From assembly GCF_030819175.1 (NCBI RefSeq), contig NZ_JAUTBJ010000002.1:4091001-4155000 (forward strand): a DNA stretch of 64,000 bases, read 5' to 3'. A model generated the notes under the pieces. The model was not told the DNA's origin, made no database searches, and worked only from the letters and a program-made list of their open reading frames with translations. This DNA comes from Sphingomonas sp. SORGH_AS_0879 (GTDB lineage: Bacteria > Pseudomonadota > Alphaproteobacteria > Sphingomonadales > Sphingomonadaceae). The position numbers were made by a program, and so were the translations under genes. This document shows, one piece after another, positions 9,220 to 16,727 of the stretch (the stretch's first letter is position 1; each line of letters opens with the position of its first letter).

Positions 9220-10224
9220 TTATCCGCTGGCGGCGCTGGTCCGGACGTTGCCGTTCAGGCCGTTGGGGAAGAAGCCCCCGCCGGTCACCGCCGCCTTGTT
9301 GAGATAGACGACGTTCAGCACCTGGCCGGGCGTGCGGGGAAAGGCGATCGCATTGGAATCGGCGGGAACGATGTTCGCCACCTGCGTGCCGTTGACCGTC
9401 GCGACGATGCCCTGATCGAGGTCGGCCGAGCCGTCCAGGCTGTCGCGCGCGTCGGAGATCTGTCCGGCGGCGGTGGTCAGCCCCTTGCGATACAGGACCG
9501 AGCGGACAAGCCCGGCATGATAGGCCTCCGCCGCATGGATGCCCGCCGCCGCCTCGACATAGGTCTTGTTGGTCAACAGGGTGACACCGCCCATATAGGC
9601 GGTCACCCCGACATCCTCGAAGATATAGGCGGCGAGCAGGAAATTCTCGTCCGAGGCGTAAGGATCGAAGGTCGCGTCCGCCGCGATCACGCCGGCGGCA
9701 CGCGCCGCCGCGGTGAAGGCGCCATTGGCATCGCCCGACAGGTTGATCGCCGGTTGCGCCACCGCCGAGGTGCCGAGCGCGGTGCGCAGGAAGTTGACGT
9801 GCGCGATCTCGTCCAGAGCGATCTCGCGCGCATATTGCGCGACGATCGGGTCCTTGAACGCGACCCCGCGCGGCTGGCCGCTGGTGCCGGTCGCGACCGC
9901 CCCTTGCGTGCCCGTCCCCGTCTGGAACGACGCGGCGAGGCCCGTATTGAAGGCGGCATAGCTGTAGAATTGCGCTTCCAGATATTCGAGTTGGAGCGCG
10001 AAGTTCAGCACATCGGCATCGGTGACCGACCCGGTCGGGCTGGCGGTCGGCGTCGGGGTGGGGACGACGATCACGTCGTCATCGTCATTGTTGCAGGCGC
10101 CCAGCATCGCCAGTCCGCCCACGGCCCCCGCTCCGGCGGCCATGCGCATGAAACGGCGGCGATCGGCCCGGCGCTTGGCCGAGGCTTCGTCAATGACATC
10201 GAGAATGAAGCGTTCTTCGCTCAT
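9220..10224 (-). CDS. Tat-exported ferritin-like domain protein (downstream paralogue)
   Basis: A 334-residue protein. The N-terminus carries a twin-arginine signal (ADRRRFMRMAAGAGAVGG) that runs into a lipobox-like LGAC, followed by a Thr/Pro-rich linker, so it is probably a periplasmic or surface lipoprotein. The body has the ferritin-like helix pattern of the Ferritin_2 (PF13668) type: DVLNFALQLEYLEAQFYSYA, IALDEIAHVNFLRTALG and AAAGIHAAEAYHAGLVRSVL, with the E...E-x-x-H ligand spacing. Function is uncharacterised; homologues are induced by stress or desiccation in several bacteria. It lies 33 bases after its close paralogue and shares its terminator. Confidence 0.82.
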   Translation of the reverse strand: MSEERFILDVIDEASAKRRADRRRFMRMAAGAGAVGGLAMLGACNNDDDDVIVVPTPTPTASPTGSVTDADVLNFALQLEYLEAQFYSYAAFNTGLAASFQTGTGTQGAVATGTSGQPRGVAFKDPIVAQYAREIALDEIAHVNFLRTALGTSAVAQPAINLSGDANGAFTAAARAAGVIAADATFDPYASDENFLLAAYIFEDVGVTAYMGGVTLLTNKTYVEAAAGIHAAEAYHAGLVRSVLYRKGLTTAAGQISDARDSLDGSADLDQGIVATVNGTQVANIVPADSNAIAFPRTPGQVLNVVYLNKAAVTGGGFFPNGLNGNVRTSAASG

Positions 10225-10257
10225 GATGATAATCCTCTCGAAACGAGGAAAAAGGGA

Positions 10258-11241
10258 TCAGTTCGCCGCACTGGCGCGCAGGGTGCCGTTCACGCCCGCC
10301 GGGAAGAAACCCCCGAGCGTCGCCGCCGCATTGTTCAGATACACGATGTTGAGCACCTGCTGCGGCGTCCGGCTGAACGCGATGCCGTTATTGTCGAGCG
10401 GCACGATGTTCGACACCAGCTGACCGTTGACGGTCGTCTGCGCGATCCCCTGGTCGAGGTCGGTCGAGCCGTCGAGGCTGTCGCGCGCGTCCGAGATGCG
10501 GCCTGCCGCGGTGATCAGCGAGGGCTGCGGGTTGTTCATGTCATAGCCCAGGCCGTAGAGCGTCGTGCGAACGATCGCGGCATGATAGGCCTCGACCGCC
10601 AGGATGCCCGCCGCGGCCTGGAGGAAGGTCTTGTTGCTGATCAGCGGCGAGGCGCCCTTATAGGCGGTCACCCCGACATCCTCGAAGATATAGGCGCCCA
10701 GCAGGAACGCGGTCGGCGAGGCATAGGGGTTGAAGGTTTCGGTGGCACCGACCACGCCCGCCGCGCGCGCCGCCGCCGTGAACGGACCATTGGCGTCGCC
10801 GGAGATGTTGATCGCCGGTTGCGCGACGGCCGCACTGCCCAGCGCGGTGCGCAGGAAGGCGACATGGGCGGCCTCGTCGGCGGCGATCTCTCGCGCATAT
10901 TGGCCGATGATCGCGTCGTCGCCGTTGCCGGTGGCGAAATTGACCTGCGCGCCGCCGGTCACCGCACCCTGGTTGCCCGTGCCCGTCAACTGGCTGGCGG
11001 GCAGGCCCGCGCCGTTGGCGGCATAGGCATAGAATTGCGCCTCGAGATATTCGAGGTTCAGCGCGAAGTTCAGGATGTCGGTATCGGTGATCGCCGCCTG
11101 TGCCCCGGCCTTGCTGGTCAGGGTGAAGGCGGTCGCTCCGGCAGCAGCCGCTCCGACCGCGAGTTTGAAGAAATCGCGCCGCAGATTGCGGCGCTCGGCC
11201 CGCGCGTCGAACGCGTCGAGCAGTTGTGCGCTTTCCGTCAT
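10258..11241 (-). CDS. Tat-exported ferritin-like domain protein (upstream paralogue)
   Basis: A 327-residue paralogue of the next gene in the operon. The start is at ATG 11241 (or the adjacent ATG 11244), behind GGAGGAG; the frame is open further upstream without a ribosome site. Its Tat motif is weaker (ERRNLRRDFFKLAVGAAAAG) and the signal ends at AGAQA, so this copy is probably periplasmic and not lipid-anchored. Ferritin-like helices are DILNFALNLEYLEAQFYAYA, IAADEAAHVAFLRTALG and AAAGILAVEAYHAAIVRTTL. A 12-bp inverted repeat sits in the leader and probably regulates both genes. Confidence 0.82.
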   Translation of the reverse strand: MTESAQLLDAFDARAERRNLRRDFFKLAVGAAAAGATAFTLTSKAGAQAAITDTDILNFALNLEYLEAQFYAYAANGAGLPASQLTGTGNQGAVTGGAQVNFATGNGDDAIIGQYAREIAADEAAHVAFLRTALGSAAVAQPAINISGDANGPFTAAARAAGVVGATETFNPYASPTAFLLGAYIFEDVGVTAYKGASPLISNKTFLQAAAGILAVEAYHAAIVRTTLYGLGYDMNNPQPSLITAAGRISDARDSLDGSTDLDQGIAQTTVNGQLVSNIVPLDNNGIAFSRTPQQVLNIVYLNNAAATLGGFFPAGVNGTLRASAAN

Positions 11242-11267
11242 CATGCTCCTCCCTAAAGGAACCAAGA

Positions 11268-11306
11268 TGAGCTCTTCTGTATTTAGGTAACCGTCAGAAG
11301 AGCTCA
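11268..11306. promoter_or_regulatory. 12-bp perfect inverted repeat in the leader of the ferritin-like operon
   Basis: TGAGCTCTTCTG (11268-11279) and CAGAAGAGCTCA (11295-11306) are exact reverse complements separated by 15 bases. The element begins 24 bases upstream of the ferritin-like start codon. It may be an operator or an mRNA hairpin. It lacks a T-run, so it is not a simple terminator. No known motif is recognised. Confidence 0.6.
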
Positions 11307-11379
11307 CAAAGGGGCATGGCCGAGAACTTTCCTTGATCTAGGTTTTCAGCCGGACCATGAAGCGAAACGTCATCCACCC

Positions 11380-11413
11380 AAAAAAGACGCAGCTTTTTTA
11401 AAAAAAAGCGTTT
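11380..11413 (-). terminator. Likely terminator after egtD
   Basis: On the minus strand CGCTTTTTT pairs with AAAAAAGctGCG (two-base bulge) and is followed by TCTTTTTT. It lies about 28 bases past the egtD stop. The A/T-rich stem is weak, so the call is moderate. Confidence 0.5.
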
Positions 11414-11441
11414 TGCCGAAAATCTTATGCCGACAGGCCGG

Positions 11442-12419
11442 TCATGGCGCGAGACGGACCGATTGCGCCTCGGCAAGATAGACGGCGAACAGGTCGTCCG
11501 GGTCGCTCCACTGCGCCACCGGCGTCCAGCCGCCCGCACGCAACAGGATCTTGGCATCGCGCGGGCCATATTTGTGGCTGTTCTCGGTATGGATCGTCTC
11601 GCCCGCCGCCATGGCGAAGGGGCGGCCCTCGATGGTGAAGTCGACGTCCCGCTCGGCGGCCAGGTGCATTTCGATGCGCGAGCGATCGTCGTTCCACACC
11701 GCGCGGTGGCGGAAGGCGTCGACCGGGATGGTGCCGTCGAGCTCGCGATTGATCCGGTCGAGCAGGTTGCGGTTGAACGCCGCCGTCACCCCCTGCGCAT
11801 CGTCATAGGCGGGGACCAGCACCTCGCTCGACTTGGCCCGGTCCATCCCGATCAACAGCATCGCCCCCTCGCCCAGCGAGCCGCGCATCGCGCGCAGCAG
11901 GTCGGTCGCCATGGCCGGGGTCATGTTGCCGATGGTCGATCCGGGGAAGAAGCCCAGCTTGGGCGCGTCGGCGACCATGGCAGGGAGCGCCAACGGGCGC
12001 ATGAAATCGCCCTCCAGCGGATGGATGGGCAGGTCCGGGAAGGCCTGTTGCAGGTTGCGCGCGGAGTCGCGCAGGAAATCGCCCGAAATGTCGATCGGTA
12101 CATAGGCGGACGGCTCGACGCAGCGGAGCAGCACCGGCGTCTTGGTCGATGAGCCCGATCCGAACTCGACCACCGCGCGCCCCTTGCCGACATGCCGGAT
12201 CAGATCGGGGCAGATGGTCTTCAGGATCGCGGTTTCGGCGCGGGTGGGATAATATTCGGGCAGGTCGGTGATCGCCTCGAACAGTTCCGACCCCTTGCGG
12301 TCATAGAACCAGCGGGCGGGAATGGCGCGCGGGCGACGCTCCAGCCCGGCCAGCACATCGGCGCGGAAGGCGGGGTCGGCAAGCGACATCTGACCGTCCT
12401 CGATCTCGGGCTTCAGCAT
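11442..12419 (-). CDS. egtD: L-histidine N-alpha-methyltransferase
   Basis: A 325-residue SAM-dependent enzyme that trimethylates histidine to hercynine, the first step of ergothioneine synthesis. Typical features are the N-terminal RPRAIPARWFYDRKGSELFE, YYPTRAE, the SAM-binding VVEFGSGSSTKTPVLL, the FFPGSTIGNM motif and the C-terminal IHTENSHKY. ATG 12419 begins two bases after the egtB stop, with the ribosome site inside egtB; the longer frame upstream is egtB sequence read in another frame. It is last in the gluQRS-egtD operon. Confidence 0.95.
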   Translation of the reverse strand: MLKPEIEDGQMSLADPAFRADVLAGLERRPRAIPARWFYDRKGSELFEAITDLPEYYPTRAETAILKTICPDLIRHVGKGRAVVEFGSGSSTKTPVLLRCVEPSAYVPIDISGDFLRDSARNLQQAFPDLPIHPLEGDFMRPLALPAMVADAPKLGFFPGSTIGNMTPAMATDLLRAMRGSLGEGAMLLIGMDRAKSSEVLVPAYDDAQGVTAAFNRNLLDRINRELDGTIPVDAFRHRAVWNDDRSRIEMHLAAERDVDFTIEGRPFAMAAGETIHTENSHKYGPRDAKILLRAGGWTPVAQWSDPDDLFAVYLAEAQSVRLAP

Positions 12420-12421
12420 GG

Positions 12422-13693
12422 TTACAGGTCCTTTGCCAGACGGACGCCGGTGAATTGCCAGCGCTGATGGGGATAGAAGAAGTTGCGGTAGCTGGCGCGC
12501 GCATGGCCGCGCGGCGTCGCGCAACTGCCGCCGCGCAGGACGAACTGCCCGTTCATGAACTTGCCGTTATATTCGCCGACCGCGCCCTCGACGGGGCGGA
12601 AGCCGGGATAGGGGCGATAGGCGCTGCCGGTCCATTCCCAGACATCACCGAAAAAGGCCGGCCCCTCGGTGGCCGGGCGCGGCTCGATCGCGCCGGCGGC
12701 GTCCATCTGGTTGCCGGCGGAGGCGTCGTGCGCGGTCGCCGCCGCTTCCCATTCCATCTCGGTCGGCAGCCGCGCGCCCGCCCAGGTCGCATAGGCATCG
12801 GCCTCGTAGAAGCTGACGTGAGTGACGGGCGCGGCGGGGTCGATCGCGCGCCGCCCGTCCAGCCCGAAACGGGTCCAGCCGCCGTCGCGTTCTTCCCAAT
12901 AGAGCGGTGCGGCGATGCCCTCTGCCTTCACCCAGGCCCAGCCGTCCGACAGCCAGAGGCGCGGATCGCGATAGCCGCCATCCTCGATGAAGCGCATCCA
13001 TTCGGCATTGGTGACGGTCCGGTCGGCGACGGCGTGCGGATGGAGCAGCGCGTCGTGGCGCGGCCCCTCGCAATCGAAGGCTAAACCTTGTCCGTCATGG
13101 CCGACCTGCACGATCCCCTGCCGCCCCTCGATCCAGCCGATCGGCCCCGGCATGGCGACCGGGGTCTTGGGCCGGGGCGCGTAGAGCGCGGGTTCGAGCG
13201 GGTTTTCGGAAAAGAGATGCAGGATATCGGTGACGAACAATTCCTGATGCTGCTCCTCGTGGTGGCACCCCAGCGCGACCAGTTCGAGCGCCGCCTCGGG
13301 CAGATCGGGCATCGCCGCCATCAGCGCGTCATCGACATGCGCCCGGTACGCCCGCACCTCGTCCAGCGTCGGGCGGGTGATCATCCCCCGGCGGTGCCGC
13401 GCATGGCGCTTTCCTTCCGCCTCGTAATAGCTGTTGAACAGGAACGGGAAGCGCGGGTCGTGCAGTTGATAACCCGGCACATGATCGCGCAACACGAAGG
13501 TTTCGAAGAACCAGGTCGTGTGCGCCATATGCCATTTGGCGGGCGAGGCGTCGGGCATGGACTGCACCGTCGCATCGGCGTCGGACAGCGGCTCGGCCAG
13601 CGACAGGGTCAGCCCCCGGACCGCGCGATAACGGGATGCCAGTCGATGAGCAGGCGTCGGCGCCGTCGCGGAGGACGGGACGATAGTCGGCAT
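12422..13693 (-). CDS. egtB: Ergothioneine biosynthesis protein EgtB (hercynine oxygenase)
   Basis: A 423-residue non-heme iron sulfoxide synthase. The N-terminal DinB-like domain has the iron ligands in WHMAH (residues 54-58) and HEEQHQE (145-151, the H-x3-H-x-E motif). The C-terminal half is a formylglycine-generating-enzyme-type domain ending in [33 protein letters not shown]. It joins hercynine with a thiol donor and oxygen. Together with EgtD it covers two of the steps; the final lyase (EgtE) is not in the window. Confidence 0.94.
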   Translation of the reverse strand: MPTIVPSSATAPTPAHRLASRYRAVRGLTLSLAEPLSDADATVQSMPDASPAKWHMAHTTWFFETFVLRDHVPGYQLHDPRFPFLFNSYYEAEGKRHARHRRGMITRPTLDEVRAYRAHVDDALMAAMPDLPEAALELVALGCHHEEQHQELFVTDILHLFSENPLEPALYAPRPKTPVAMPGPIGWIEGRQGIVQVGHDGQGLAFDCEGPRHDALLHPHAVADRTVTNAEWMRFIEDGGYRDPRLWLSDGWAWVKAEGIAAPLYWEERDGGWTRFGLDGRRAIDPAAPVTHVSFYEADAYATWAGARLPTEMEWEAAATAHDASAGNQMDAAGAIEPRPATEGPAFFGDVWEWTGSAYRPYPGFRPVEGAVGEYNGKFMNGQFVLRGGSCATPRGHARASYRNFFYPHQRWQFTGVRLAKDL

Positions 13694-13733
13694 TCGGGTG
13701 CTCCCCGGATTGCGGGGAACAGCGACCGGCCCT

Positions 13734-14297
13734 TTACCGTGTCGTTCGCACCCCTCCTGGAACCCAAAGAACGTCCGACGCGCCGTTTTGGTTCACCGCG
13801 CGCGCGGCGACGAACAGCCAGTCCGACAGACGGTTGAGATAGGCGAGCGCGGACGGGTTGATCGCCTCCTGCTCACCCAGCGCGACCCCAGCCCGCTCGG
13901 CGCGCCGCGCGATCGCACGCGCCAGATGCAGATGCGCCGCCGCCGATGTGCCGCCGGGCAGGATGAAGCTGGTGAGCGGCGACAGCGTCGCGTTCATCGC
14001 GTCGATCTCCGCCTCCAGCCGCGCGACCTGTTCGGGCAGGATACGCAGCGCCCCCTCGATCTCCCCCGGCGTGGCGAGGTCGGCGCCCAGGTCGAACAGA
14101 TCGTTCTGGATGCGCGTCAATTGCTCGTGAAGCGTCCCCTCGATCGACAGCAGCGCGACGCCGATCGCGCTGTTCGCCTCATCCACCTCGCCGATCGCGA
14201 CCATGCGGGGCTCGGCCTTGGACCGGCGCGATCCGTCGACCAGCCCGGTGGTGCCCGTATCGCCGGTGCGGGTGTAGATTTTCGTCAGCTTGACCAA
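13734..14297 (-). CDS. PduO-type cob(I)alamin adenosyltransferase
   Basis: A 187-residue enzyme that transfers the adenosyl group of ATP to cobalamin. The family motifs are all present: the N-terminal [17 protein letters not shown] loop, [39 protein letters not shown] (R-x-x-x-R-R-x-E) and [13 protein letters not shown]. It follows the HIG1 gene after four bases and precedes egtB by about 40, so it is co-transcribed. The link with ergothioneine genes is probably only operon sharing. Confidence 0.94.
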   Translation of the reverse strand: MVKLTKIYTRTGDTGTTGLVDGSRRSKAEPRMVAIGEVDEANSAIGVALLSIEGTLHEQLTRIQNDLFDLGADLATPGEIEGALRILPEQVARLEAEIDAMNATLSPLTSFILPGGTSAAAHLHLARAIARRAERAGVALGEQEAINPSALAYLNRLSDWLFVAARAVNQNGASDVLWVPGGVRTTR

Positions 14298-14301
14298 GGA
14301 A

Positions 14302-14529
14302 TCAGGTCCGCCCCGCCATGAACAGCAAGAGCACGACGACGGTGATCGCCAGCGCCTGGAAGAAGATGCGCTGCTGCATCATCCGGTTGGACTTGAGCTG
14401 CGACGCGGTCGGCCCCTCCCCCTTCGCCTCGGCGGTCGCTTCCTGAAGGAAGGAGATGATGCCACGCACCAGCGCGACGACGGTGGCGATCATCGCGGCG
14501 ATCAGCAGGATCACGAGAAAAGTGCTCAT
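14302..14529 (-). CDS. Twin-transmembrane HIG1-domain small protein
   Basis: A 75-residue membrane protein with two hydrophobic helices (residues 4-25 and 53-72) joined by a polar loop. The loop-helix junction QLKSNRMMQQRIFFQ fits the HIG1 motif (N/K-x-x-M-x-x-R-x-x-x-Q). In mitochondria HIG1 proteins associate with cytochrome oxidase; alphaproteobacterial homologues are uncharacterised. It lies 9 bases after gluQRS and 4 before the adenosyltransferase. Confidence 0.85.
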   Translation of the reverse strand: MSTFLVILLIAAMIATVVALVRGIISFLQEATAEAKGEGPTASQLKSNRMMQQRIFFQALAITVVVLLLFMAGRT

Positions 14530-14538
14530 GCCCGAAGC

Positions 14539-15390
14539 TTACGCCTCCCCCAGCCGAAATCCAGCGGGAAGCATATTGCGGCGCAGCGCATCCGCCAGCG
14601 CGCGGCCGTCCACCCCGTCCTCTCGCATCGCCGCCAGCGCGGGCGCGCCGTGGCGCTTGGCCAGACGCTGGCCGTCCGCGCCGACGATCAGCGGATGGTG
14701 GTGATAGAGCGGCGTCGGCAGGCCCAGCAGCGCCTGGAGCAGCCGATGGACATGGGTCGCCTCGAACAGATCGACCCCGCGCACCACATCGGTCACGCCC
14801 TGGGCCGCATCGTCCACCGTCACCGCCAGATGATAGCTGGCGGGCGCGTCCTTGCGCGCCAGGATCACGTCGCCATGGCTCAGCGGATCGGCGACGACTG
14901 CACCCGCCCCTTCGTCATGCCAGTCCAGCGGGCCTGCCAGCGCCGCCGCACGCGCCATGTCGATCCGCCAGCCATGCGGCTCCGCCATCCGCGCGGCGCG
15001 CTCCTCGGCGGACCGATGACGGCAGGTGCCGGGATAAATGGGCGAAGGTCCATGCGGCGCGGACAGGCTGGCGGCGATCTCGGCGCGGGTGCAGAAACAG
15101 GGATAGAGCAAGTCGGCCAGCCGCGCCTGCGCCGCCGCATACAGGTCCAGTCGTTCGGACTGGAAGGACAGATCGTCCCATTCCAGGCCCAGCCATTCCA
15201 GATCGCGAAGAATCGCCTCGACATGCTCGGGGCGGCTGCGGGTGCCGTCGATATCCTCGATCCGCAGGAGGAAACGGCCGCCCCCCGCCCGCGCCAGATC
15301 ATGCGCGCGCACCGCCGACAGGGCATGGCCCAGATGCAGCCGCCCGGTCGGGCTCGGCGCAAAACGCGTCACGGGTCGCACTCCGCTCAT
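14539..15390 (-). CDS. gluQRS: Glutamyl-Q tRNA(Asp) synthetase
   Basis: A 283-residue truncated glutamyl-tRNA synthetase paralogue that loads glutamate onto the queuosine base of tRNA-Asp. It has the HIGH motif in RFAPSPTGRLHLGHALSAV, the zinc-site cysteines in YPCFCTRAEI and TCRHRS, and a KMSKS-like KRHGAPAL near residue 245. No anticodon-binding domain follows. Start ATG 15390 is preferred over 15423 because the family begins just before R-F-A-P-S-P. First gene of the operon running to egtD. Confidence 0.94.
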   Translation of the reverse strand: MSGVRPVTRFAPSPTGRLHLGHALSAVRAHDLARAGGGRFLLRIEDIDGTRSRPEHVEAILRDLEWLGLEWDDLSFQSERLDLYAAAQARLADLLYPCFCTRAEIAASLSAPHGPSPIYPGTCRHRSAEERAARMAEPHGWRIDMARAAALAGPLDWHDEGAGAVVADPLSHGDVILARKDAPASYHLAVTVDDAAQGVTDVVRGVDLFEATHVHRLLQALLGLPTPLYHHHPLIVGADGQRLAKRHGAPALAAMREDGVDGRALADALRRNMLPAGFRLGEA

Positions 15391-15485
15391 CGCCCAGCCT
15401 CTTGACCGCGATTCCCGTCCCATGCTGTCATAGCCATGTCACGCTGCTGGGCGAAAGGCGCAGCAGTACCGCGAAGGGAGGAGCT

Positions 15486-16052
15486 GTGTTTCATCCCGAC
15501 TTGATCCGACACCCGGACTCCTGTCCGGCTCTCGTGCTGAACGCCGATTATACGCCGCTGTCCTATTATCCGCTGTCGGTCTGGCCCTGGCAGACCGCGG
15601 TGAAGGCCGTGTTCCTCGACCGGGTGGATATCGTCGCCCATTATGAGCGTGAGGTGCGCAGCCCGACCGCCAAGGTCAAGCTGCCCTCGGTCATCGCGCT
15701 CAAGCAATTCGTGAAGCCGTCGCAATTCCCGGCCTTCACCCGTTTCAACCTGTTCCTGCGCGACCGCTTCTCCTGCCAATATTGCGGATCGCACCGCGAC
15801 CTGACCTTCGACCATGTCATCCCCCGCGCACAGGGCGGGCGGACGACCTGGGAGAATGTCGTCACCGCCTGTGCCCCCTGCAATCTGAAGAAGGGCGGGC
15901 GCACCCCGCGCCAGGCCGCGATGCCGCTGCATATCGAGCCGATCCGCCCGACGAATTGGCATTTGCAGGAACATGGCCGCAGCTTCCCGCCCAATTATCT
16001 GCATGAAACATGGCACGACTGGCTGTACTGGGACGTTGAGTTGGAAGCGTAA
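15486..16052 (+). CDS. HNH endonuclease family protein
   Basis: A 188-residue protein starting at GTG 15486 behind GGGAGG. The HNH core is C-Q-Y-C-G...L-T-F-D-H-V-I-P-R-A-Q-G-G-R-T-T-W-E-N-V-V-T-A-C-A-P-C-N-L-K-K-G-G, with two CxxC pairs that bind structural zinc. The N-terminal LVLNADYTPLSYYPLSVWPWQTAVKAVF is typical of a conserved chromosomal HNH family found widely in Alphaproteobacteria. These are likely DNA-processing nucleases; no restriction partner is adjacent. The frame is open 28 codons further upstream but without family similarity. Confidence 0.9.
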   Translation: MFHPDLIRHPDSCPALVLNADYTPLSYYPLSVWPWQTAVKAVFLDRVDIVAHYEREVRSPTAKVKLPSVIALKQFVKPSQFPAFTRFNLFLRDRFSCQYCGSHRDLTFDHVIPRAQGGRTTWENVVTACAPCNLKKGGRTPRQAAMPLHIEPIRPTNWHLQEHGRSFPPNYLHETWHDWLYWDVELEA

Positions 16053-16070
16053 CGAAGCTGGGAGTGTCGA

Positions 16071-16514
16071 ATGCGTGCATGGGCGATGGGCCTGGGGCTG
16101 ACGGCGTTGATGGCCGCGACCACCGCCTGTGGAAAGAAGGAGGAAAACCGCGCCGAGGCCGATCGCGCCGCCGCCAAGGCCGGGTTCGTGCCGCCTTCCG
16201 TGACGTCGCGGGTCGATTTCGGAGGCATGATGGCGCGCCGCTTCCGCGAACTGGATCGCGACGGCAACGACATCATCACGCCCGATGAAATGCCCAGCAC
16301 CAATTCCCGGCTGTGGGAACTCGACCGCAACAAGGACGGCGAGATCACCGAGAGCGAATTTTTCGAGGGGATGCTGGCCCGGTTCGACCGGATGGACCTG
16401 AACCGCGACGGCACGGTGACGTCGGAGGAACGCGAAGCCTCGCGCACCGAACGCCCCGCCACGCCGAGCAATCCGGTAGCGACGGGCGCGGGTGCGCCAG
16501 GGAATACGAATTAA
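16071..16514 (+). CDS. EF-hand lipoprotein
   Basis: A 147-residue secreted lipoprotein: signal peptide with lipobox (MAATTACGK, Cys at 20), then three EF-hand calcium loops, DRDGNDIITPDE, DRNKDGEITESE and DLNRDGTVTSEE, each with acidic residues at positions 1, 3, 5, 9 or 12. The tail is Thr/Pro/Ala-rich. It probably binds calcium in the periplasm or at the outer membrane. It follows the HNH gene by 18 bases and may be co-transcribed. Confidence 0.85.
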   Translation: MRAWAMGLGLTALMAATTACGKKEENRAEADRAAAKAGFVPPSVTSRVDFGGMMARRFRELDRDGNDIITPDEMPSTNSRLWELDRNKDGEITESEFFEGMLARFDRMDLNRDGTVTSEEREASRTERPATPSNPVATGAGAPGNTN

Positions 16515-16727
16515 GGGTATCAACTCATCATCTGTCGGCGCGGAATTTCAGCGGCGATGCCCAACAGCCCGGAATTACGGACCTCACACTTGTCGGGCTC
16601 GCACGATGCCGCCTTCGCCACGCTGCCGAGCCCCGTGAAACGCAACTACCGACACGCATTATCGAATAATATTATACCAAAATTACGCACGGCAATCGGT
16701 TGACGCCCAAGCTATTGCGTTGCAGCA

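Noticed and set aside
9517..11256. A 579-codon plus-strand open frame
   Set aside because: It is antisense to the two ferritin-like paralogues; its internal repetition only reflects the duplication of those genes.
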